From Euglena gracilis (lineage: Eukaryota; Euglenida; Euglenophyceae; Euglenales): a stretch of DNA of 64,000 nucleotides. The notes under the pieces are model-generated. The model was not told the origin of the DNA. It was given only the letters and a program-made list of their open reading frames with translations, and searched no databases. A program made the position numbers and the translations under genes. The stretch lies in the NCBI GenBank assembly GCA_039621445.1, contig CP154956.1:94988406-95052405 (forward strand), written 5' to 3'. Below are positions 1 through 64,000 of this stretch, one piece after another; position 1 is the first letter of the stretch; each line of letters starts with the position of its first letter.

Positions 1-210
1 CCAACTCTGGGGAAAAAAATGATTACTGGCATCGTGGTCAGTTCAAAAAAATGGGTTTTGAACCTTTTGATTTTCAACCTGGACCGACGTTGGTTAGATG
101 CCTGGATGGCTCTTTGACCGCCCATGGAAAATTGACGCCTTAAAAATTCTTGAAATTTAACAATTTTCGCCTTAAACTTTTCGCGTTAAAAATAATGCCT
201 GGTGACCCCC
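1..210 (+). repeat. Intronic dispersed repeat family A, member 1 (partial)
   Basis: Begins with AACTCTGGGGAAAAAAATGA-type sequence and TGGCATCG, then a GGATGGCTCTTTGACCG block and a CGCCTTAAA-rich tail. Most like the members at 18.53 and 26.09 kb. Lies antisense to the giant gene, 3' of exon E38. Confidence 0.6.
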
Positions 211-589
211 AATTAATATGCCCTTGATGACAAACATGGAAAAAAACCCATTTAACAATGCTCATGTAAGTCTTTGTGGTTATGGGCGCTCGTGGAGGCC
301 ACCACAAGCGTCAACTGTGCCCTGGCAACGTTTAGCACAAGAAAACCCTTTTCACACCTACGAGTTGCACGACCACCTGACGGTTGGAGAATTCCCCCTG
401 GAGGGTGGTTGAAATTACTTATTTTGCAGTCCCTTGAACTATTTTTATTGCGTGCTGTGGATGCGCGCACACATTAATTGTTGTTGTTGTATCATCCTGT
501 GTATCGTGTTTAGGCTCGGGTAAACGACTGAAAACACAATCCGAACTAAACCGTTTGGGTCCGTGCGTGCCCAGTTGCCCAGCTGACAC

Positions 590-38960
<38,371 letters not shown>

Positions 38961-39695
38961 CTGGGGGTGGGGCCGCGGGATCACACCACCACCCGGGTTG
39001 CATAGGCCGGCCTTGGTGGGAGTCGACCGCCACCCTCCCATACCATCAGCGGGGCTACCACCGCTCGACGGTGCCCTATCCTCTGTGGGATGAGGTGGTA
39101 ACCACTTTGTGGTGAACGGGTGCACAGCCGGTAGTGTTGTATCTTTACCTGTCCTACCTCATCCTTTTTATCCCTCCCCCTTCTCGCTCCGGAACGGCCC
39201 TTGGTGCTTGAGAAATGTCTCAAGATTTTTTGGTGGAGAATGGAGTGTCTGGCTCTTTCCCATATTGAATCTTTTGGTTGGACAAGTTAAGGAATGATTG
39301 CTGCCAATCCTTCTATGTATGCCAAACGCGGGATGTGCCTATTCATGGCAGAATATATGAACTCCTGTAAGCCTAGTTGTGATAGTCATTTACGTATTGA
39401 TTGCTAATCACAAAAAAAAAACAAAAAAACCAACTCTTTGGTCAAATGATATTAACAGGGTCGGTTATTGGAAAACAAAAAAAAACAAGCCGATAGTCCC
39501 ATTGGTTATTTGTGCATGGTACGAGATGCATGGGTTGTGACGTGTGAGTGTGTGTGTGCGCGCGCGTGTGTGTACTGTCTCATAAAGGATTTATTAGACT
39601 TACTATTTTATATCCAATATTTTTATTTTTTGATGTTTTTTTTTCACTACCAAAGTGAATGCCTTGTTTTTTATATTGTCCCTTCCCATCTCAAA
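38961..39695. promoter_or_regulatory. Divergent intergenic interval / probable bidirectional promoter region
   Basis: Lies between the most 5' minus-strand exon and the first plus-strand ATG. It marks a sharp change in intron style: satellite-rich to the left, T-rich and satellite-poor to the right. The first exon or leader of the minus-strand gene must be here if the genes are not nested. A minus-strand open stretch at 38,981-39,223 and a plus-strand one starting at 39,289 (MIAANPSMYAKRG) are possible leaders, but the latter differs at three residues between the copies. No TATA box stands out. Confidence 0.35.
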
Positions 39696-39729
39696 ATGAA
39701 GTTGGAAGATGGCTATCCCACTGGAATGT
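39696..39729 (+). CDS. Possible first exon with start codon
   Basis: ATG in the context TCTCAAAATGAAG opens MKLEDGYPTGM. The ATGT/GTATGA donor leaves one base and fits exon A. The frame also runs on to about 39,860 (FIYVCLGWSNLEKEN), so the donor may lie later. Confidence 0.35.
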
Positions 39730-40251
39730 GTATGACCATCTTCATTTATGTCTGTTTGGGCTGGTCAAATCTTGAAAAGGAAAACATAAGAGGATGTCCT
39801 TCTTTTGGCTCCCCTTTCTATGTCCAGCTTGCTTATTTTTTATTTCATTTTATTTTATTTTATTTTATATTTTATTTTCCTTCCCCATTCGTGTTTTCTC
39901 TGTCCATTCCCTTTTCCCCATCGGAGCATTCGCATGTGTTGCAGCCATTGTTCACCCATTTATGTTTCGGCATCTTCACAGCTCTTCCCGACAGTTTGAT
40001 GGCCCACTTCTCGGCGTTGTCGCAAGAGGAGCAAGCCTTGGCGGCTTCCCCAAAGACAGCCTTTCCGATTATGTCAGTGGGGAAGGCACCTGACACAAAC
40101 GAAGTTGTGGTGTCAGCCCGCATCTATTCCTCAAAAAAGGAAGTTCATCGTATTCCAACATCATCGGGACCATGCCTCTCCTTAGTAAATTACCTCCGCA
40201 TTGGCCCTCCCTCTCCATTTCACCCACATACACACACTCTCTCATATTCAT

Positions 40252-40288
<37 letters not shown>

Positions 40289-40292
40289 TGCA

Positions 40293-40343
<51 letters not shown>

Positions 40344-43300
40344 TATCTCTTTCTCTGTTTTCCATTTGTTCTCCCGCAGTTTTTTGCATTTTTTTGTAGG
40401 GATTGACTCCATGGTTGGGCACACAAAAAAACCCCCAAAAATCCCTCCGATTTTGTTCAATAAATTTTTTTTGGGTTGTTGTTGTTGTTGTTGTTGTTTT
40501 ATTTAATAAATAAATTATTATATATTATAAGGAAAATAATAATACTATTATATAATATAACTATAATAATATTATTATATAATAATATTTATATACATAT
40601 TATATATAATATTTTTATGTTATATATTATTATATATATTATTATATATTATTTTATATTACTAGATATATTATATAATTATTATTTTTATATATAAGAA
40701 TAATTACAGGTTTCCGCAGGGGCTGTTTTTCCCCGCTTGATATGACGACAGAAGGGAACCCTGCCCCCTGGTAGGCAACCTCAAGTGGCTCTCCACAGCA
40801 TGGATGACCAACACTCCTGCTAGATGAAAAAGTTATGAGCGTGCTCACAGGGTGATCTCGAGGTAAGACCGGAATGATTTTCTTTTTCTCCCCCTCTGAG
40901 AGTTGATGTATGGACCGGATTACTTCGCTCCATCAGTCTTTGGTGGCCCATGATCACTGGCGCATTACCAGCAACCAGCATGGCCACTCTCCGTAAGGGT
41001 TTGCCAGCTTTGGGAGTGGAGTCTTGGAGTGATGTACTTGCTATACTCCTGATGCACTACCCAGGGTGGGATGAAGAGAAAAAACTGGTTTTTCAGGCTG
41101 AGGTTGCTGATGAGTCTCCCGACATCGAAGTGGCCAATACACATGTTTGCCTGCGTTGCATTGTTCTGTTTATATCCCCCCCCCCTAAGCTTGAATATAT
41201 GTCGTACATAGGTTATGTATGTAGTGTGGGATTGTTTGTTGTTATTTTGTTTGGCTTGTATTTTCCCCGTTTTCCCCATGAGGACAACAAAAGCCATCCC
41301 ATCTCAAAAAAAAAATGGAAAAACAAAACGAGTCTGACCAATCGCATTTCTGGATACTCCACACAATTTTTTTTCTTCCAATTTTGTGTTGTTTCTCAAC
41401 ACAGGGGTAAGCTTTATATACAATATAATTAGTTGTTGTTTTTTTTTCCATTAATGCACATATAAATTTATTTTTACTAGCAATATCATTAGGTTTAGTC
41501 TTATCTTTGTATTATCCTACTGATGATTTATGATCGTATTTGCAGTTTTCATTCTACAGTTCGTCAACATTACACAGTTTACATATTTGAGCTCAATCTA
41601 GAATGTGTCAATCTAGAGAGTTTTTCTCTGCTATGCATCCTCTCTTTCTAGTTTTCTTTTCCTTTTTTCTTTGCCTCTTTTTTTTATAACTAAAACGAAT
41701 GAAATTTTCGTCGGGTTTAGTCAAACATTTGGCACAAATACCTGCTGAATCTGCCCCATGAACAATTTATGAAACTGATTTTGAATGACAGTGGTAAGGA
41801 GAAAGAGAAAGACAAAGATCGACCGAAGACCAAACTTTTGATGCTGATCATCTGGTATGCGGTGTACAGTTGGGTATCCAGATCATTGAACAAGCAACCG
41901 GTTTATGGGTTGAAGATCTCGGAAGATGAGAATGTTCCAGATTCTCCTTTGAGCCCTGAGGATTGGGCCAAGCTCGTCAAGGCTGTGGTTCAGCAAGTCA
42001 AAGCTCCGCCAGATTGTCCAGGGGTGTTCTCTCATTTTTTGGTTGGAAGGGTTCGTTTGCTTATTGTTTTAGTTTTTTAGTTTTTTTTTAAAAAAACGAA
42101 AAAAATCGATTTCTTATTGTCTGCGTTGTTTCAGCATAAACCTGACACTAGTGGGGTCCCCCCCCATTTCCCATGCCTTTTCCTCTTTTCCTGAGCATTT
42201 TTTTTGGGACTCAACGACCAGATTGAATAAGGTTGTGGATGTGGATGCTTCAGGTTGTGTTTGCCATAAAAAGTGTTTTTTTTTGGTGATCAGAGAGATT
42301 ATGTCTGTTCCTGGGAGAAGGTGATGAAGCCGCAAGATAGATCATCCATTTCTGCGGTGGCTTCGGGTGCCTCTTGGCGGTCGCTTCTGCTTCCCTCGAG
42401 TCCCGCTCTGTCTGGTTCTTGTCTGTTTTTTTGGTCATTCTCTAATGTCTGATACATTTATGTTGTGGTGGGGGGAACCATTAAGTTTATCACGTTTGTC
42501 TACACAGAGGAAAACCATACCAAAACATGAGAAATAATGGTGGCGTGAGCCACTTATATTTGCTAGAGTTGCTAGAGATTGCTAGAGTGTTACTGGAATT
42601 AGCATGCTTTTGTTTATTTTTTCTACTCTATGAGTGCATTCGGTTTGCCATCATTTAGCATGGTTATTGTGGGGGTATTGCACTTTTTTTTGGGAGCTTG
42701 ACAGCATTTGGCATTCAAGTTTCATGTGTGTCCACTATGGACACAATTTTGGAGGAGGTCTTGTTTTTACCTGACATCATTGTACCTCAAGCCAGTGCGG
42801 CATTGAGAGAGCTTCTCATCGAACATCAAGCCGGATCCTCGAACCTGCGCGCTCTTGACGGCATCCGCCTTCCGCAACAACTTCAGATCGCGCTTCGACA
42901 AGTGTGGTCCAAGGTCACCGCCAACCAACGTTTGGCGCTGCTTGGTCCATACAATTTTGTTCTTCTTCTTCCTCTATCGGTATATTTTATTTTATTATTT
43001 ATTTTTGTTTCCCTTTTTGTCATCTTTTAAAGTGTATAATCTTTGTTAGGTATCTTATTTTATGATTGTCTGTGCTTCATGAAAGTGGTTGTTGTAGAGC
43101 CAGTGAATTTATCCCAACATACAGTTCATCAAAAATCAATCATGACTCTTTTGGGGGGGGGCACACATATACCTGGGCTGCCTATCCCTTTTTTTATTCA
43201 TTGTGGACGTGAAAATAGTAGCATTGTTGTGCAGTGGAATCAATGCAAAAGCTGAATGTTGGAACTCTTATGGTTTCAAGACATACCAATTACGGACGGG

Positions 43301-44080
43301 ATTCAAAACAAAATGGCATGTTATGGACCCCTGCAGGAATGGTGCACGGCATGTACGCAACTGGCCCCAGTGGGGGTGACCTCTCAGGACCAACAGGCCG
43401 TGCTCAAGTCCCTCCAAGGTCATTTGGCACAATTACCTCATTCCACCAATTTCATCAACCTGGTGTACTCCATTTTATTTGCGGCTCCGTCGTTCAGATT
43501 TCCTCGGATTGTTCTGTTAAAAATTTATCTGTTGCAAGTATTATTATAAGGCATCCAATATATCCCCAAGAAAGGTATTTTGCGGATTTTCTTTTGGGAG
43601 GGGCGGGATACAATAATTGTGTGTTTTCTAAGGGGCACAATAGGAATGTGTAAAGTAGTCGAGGTGGTGCGGGTTGGGTTTTTAAGAAAATATTTGTCGT
43701 TTTTTATTGTTAATAGGCTCTTTGAATCCTTTCCTTTGCCACCTTACAAAGGTTTGTCGGTCCACAGTGGGTGTAGAGATCAAGGACAATGTGATGATCA
43801 TTTATTTGGGTTTTCTTTTTCTTTTTGGTTTCTTTTTTTTTTTTTATTTGGGTGTTGGTTTTCTTTTTGGAACCCGAGTCAACCTGGTTTCCAACATGGG
43901 ACCTCGGTGGGTTGCACTCTGTTGTTGATCTTCCTACGCTTCGGGCTGCTTTACTGGGCCTGGTCAGAGGGATTTCCTCAAAAACCCAATTAAAAGCCTT
44001 CCAAAGGCTTGTGGAGGAGCATCTTAGAAAGCAACTTCCCTCTACGTCTGCAGACCACAGCGTTTCAGGCTTTATGTTAG
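39696..44080 (+). CDS. Plus-strand gene of unknown function, left copy, lacks last exon at gap
   Basis: Seven or eight exons with GT-AG introns, listed below. Coding parts are less GC-rich than those of the minus-strand gene and introns are T-rich. Phases agree for the first ATG to exon A, C to D to E to F, and G to the 43.75-kb exon; A to C and F to G do not, so an exon is probably missed at each joint. I recognise no domain: the protein is mixed charged and helical with a lysine/glutamate-rich segment. Exons D to G are identical or nearly so in the right copy while introns differ, which supports coding. Confidence 0.55.
39982..40184 (+). CDS. Exon A of plus-strand gene
   Basis: Acceptor CATCTTCACAG and donor CTCCTTA/GTAAAT. 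The frame reads LPDSLMAHFSALSQEEQ, then ALAASPKTAFPIMSVG and TNEVVVSARIYSSKKE. Compared with 59,336-59,538 there are two silent and one replacement difference in this frame, consistent with coding. Confidence 0.65.
40250..40345. repeat. CA then CT microsatellite in plus-strand gene intron
   Basis: CA then CT. Right copy 59,605-59,713 with a longer CT tract. The only long satellite in this gene. Confidence 0.95.
40706..40860 (+). other. Non-repetitive, possibly exonic stretch
   Basis: GC-balanced block between an AT-rich intron ending TTACAG and a good GTAAGA donor after CTCGAG. All three plus frames contain stops; a minus-strand frame (MSTLITFSSSRSVGH) is open. It could hold one or two tiny exons needed to connect A and C in phase. 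I cannot resolve it. Confidence 0.25.
40937..41144 (+). CDS. Exon C of plus-strand gene
   Basis: Acceptor CTCCATCAG. The frame reads LWWPMITGALPATSM, TLRKGLPALGVESWSD, VLAILLMHYPGWDEEK and FQAEVADESPDIE. The donor is either CGAA/GTGGCC or ACACAT/GTTTGC; the latter is used and fits exon D. Confidence 0.65.
41721..42050 (+). CDS. Exon D of plus-strand gene
   Basis: Acceptor GTCGGGTTTAG in phase 0. The frame reads SNIWHKYLLNLPHEQF, then a KEKEKDKDRPK basic-acidic stretch, LLMLIIWYAVYSWVSR (possible buried helix), and DSPLSPEDWAKLVKAV. The 3' edge is uncertain, 42,020-42,050. Its 110 codons match the right copy exactly. Confidence 0.7.
42294..42414 (+). CDS. Exon E of plus-strand gene
   Basis: Acceptor GGTGATCAG and donor CTGTCTG/GTTCTT. 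The frame reads RDYVCSWEKVMKPQDR, then a serine-rich SSISAVASGASWRS. It ends one base into a codon that exon F completes. Confidence 0.6.
42705..42979 (+). CDS. Exon F of plus-strand gene
   Basis: Acceptor CTTGACAG and donor CTATCG/GTATAT. The frame reads FGIQVSCVSTMDTILEE, LFLPDIIVPQASAALRE, LLIEHQAGSSNLRALDG, then LPQQLQIALRQVWSKV. Phases fit exon E. Identical coding sequence in the right copy. Confidence 0.7.
43281..43537 (+). CDS. Exon G of plus-strand gene
   Basis: Acceptor GGTTTCAAG and donor TTGCAA/GTATTA. The frame reads ITDGIQNKMACYGPLQE, WCTACTQLAPVGVTSQ, DQQAVLKSLQGHLAQL, then NFINLVYSILFAAPSF. A competing frame from 43,234 (139 codons) is also open, but it continues through the donor into non-conserved-looking sequence. 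Start phase does not fit F. Confidence 0.6.
43752..43809 (+). CDS. Small exon between G and H
   Basis: Acceptor CCTTACAAAG in phase 0, matching exon G; the frame reads VCRSTVGVEIKDNVMI then IYLG, followed by a T-rich intron. The join to the next exon is not in phase with the donor chosen. Confidence 0.45.
43879..44074 (+). CDS. Exon H of plus-strand gene (left copy, single-base insertion near end)
   Basis: Acceptor GGAACCCGAG. The frame reads STWFPTWDLGGLHSVV, DLPTLRAALLGLVRG, then KAFQRLVEEHLRKQL. At 44,063-44,065 this copy has one extra T relative to 63,452-63,455, shifting frame seven bases before the gap region; this may be a contig-end error. If the true donor is the GTTCAG just there, the insertion is intronic. 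Confidence 0.55.
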
Positions 44081-44082
44081 GC

Positions 44083-44095
44083 NNNNNNNNNNNNN
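44083..44095. other. Assembly gap, 13 N
   Basis: Run of 13 N. Sequence to its left ends in exon H of the plus-strand gene; sequence to its right starts in the intron before exon E13 of the minus-strand gene, at the point equivalent to 24,782. Confidence 0.99.
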
Positions 44096-44260
44096 ATGGA
44101 GGGCTATGCTTGGAGGGTTGGGAATCTGTGGGTTTTCAAATTCTCAGCCTGTTTGCATAACAATTGTTTCAGATTTAACTGCGTTGTAGGAAACGCCCGT
44201 CGGGAACTCTAAAATTGAACTTTATACTCAAAAAATGCATGACGGGTGACAATGCTTCAC

Positions 44261-58327
<14,067 letters not shown>

Positions 58328-59061
58328 CTGGGGGTGGGGCCGCGGGATCACACCACCACCCGGGTTGCATAGGCCGGCCTTGGTGGGAGTCGACCGCCAC
58401 CCTCCCATACCATCAGCGGGGCTACCACCGCTCGACGGTGCCCTATCCTCTGTGGGATGAGGTGGTAACCACTTTGTGGTGAACGGGTGCACAGCCGGTA
58501 GTGTTGTATCTTTACCTGTCCTACCTCATCCTTTTTATCCCTCCCCCTTCTCGCTCCGAAACGGCCCTTGGTGCTTGAAAAGTGTCTCAAGATTTTTTGG
58601 TGGAGAATGGAGTGTCTGGCTCTCTCCCATATTGAATCTTTTCGTTGGACAAGTTAAGGAATGATTGCTGCCAATCCTTCTATGTATGCCATACGCGGGA
58701 TGTGCCTATACATGGCAGAATATATGAAGTCCTGTAAGCCTAGTTGTGATAGTCAATTACGTATTGATTGCTAATCACAAAAACAAAACAAAAAAATCCA
58801 ACTCTTTGGTCAAATGATATTAAAAGGGTCGGTAAAAAAAAAAAACAAGCCGATAGTCCCATTGGTTATTTGTGCATGGTATGAGAAGCATGGGTTATGA
58901 CGTGTGAGTGTGTGTGTGCACGCGCGTGCGTGTACTGTCTCATAAAGGATTTATTAGACTTACTATTTTATATCCAATATTTTATTTTTTGATGTTTTTT
59001 TTTTCATTGCCAAAGTGAATGCCTTGTTTTTTATATTGTTTCTTCCCATCTCAAAATGAAG

Positions 59062-63967
<4,906 letters not shown>

Positions 63968-64000
63968 TCGTGGTTTTTGTCACGTCACGATTCCATGTTA

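Noticed and set aside
39229-39284. Small plus-strand ORF beginning MSQDFLVENG
   Set aside because: The ATG is not present in the right copy (GTG there) and the ORF has only 17 codons.
43234-43653. 139-codon plus-strand frame (MESMQKLNVGTLMV)
   Set aside because: Overlaps exon G in another frame, reads through a good donor, and has less protein-like composition; the exon G frame was preferred.

Overview
This is nuclear DNA from an intron-rich eukaryote, most likely a protist or alga. Short GC-rich exons are bounded by GT-AG introns of about 0.5-3 kb. The introns are filled with long microsatellites, runs of C or G, and short inverted-repeat elements. No prokaryotic operon, Shine-Dalgarno pattern, rRNA or tRNA is visible. 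I cannot name the species. Nearly all long open frames here are translations of simple repeats; the real coding signal is a series of short exons.

Layout. (1) From about 0.6 kb to 39 kb, one set of about 38 minus-strand exons reads leftward. Frames, splice sites and most intron phases fit consecutive exons of one very large gene (about 5.1 kb of coding sequence visible, 3' end beyond base 1). Its motif order (YLRIPLVL-FFA, DRAIYLFN-LQALLR, VLFEPG, HGLLLNEL, WRNDELRPVPDSM) suggests a giant conserved protein of protists and fungi. My best guess, from memory only, is the DUF3638/DUF3645 type. Two exons at 36.1-36.9 kb encode a thioredoxin/nucleoredoxin-like fold with a WCKVC motif. (2) From about 39.7 kb rightwards, a plus-strand gene of unknown function has T-rich introns and far fewer satellites. 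The two genes are divergent, sharing a 0.7-kb interval at 39.0-39.7 kb.

(3) A 13-base N gap lies at 44,083-44,095. Everything right of it up to 63,471 repeats 24,782-44,081 almost exactly. It carries a second, truncated copy of the first 12 minus-strand exons and a second copy of the plus-strand gene, which then continues through its last exon to a stop at 63,967. The simplest explanation is two overlapping haplotype contigs left unmerged by the assembler; a true tandem duplication is the alternative. Differences are concentrated in microsatellites and homopolymers, plus one extra 292-bp unit in the right copy.

Non-coding structure of note: microsatellites that begin exactly at GTGTGT splice donors, an intronic repeat family always in one orientation, a cluster of perfect GC-rich palindromes near 7.1-7.8 kb, and several unrelated inverted repeats whose arms end in C or G runs.
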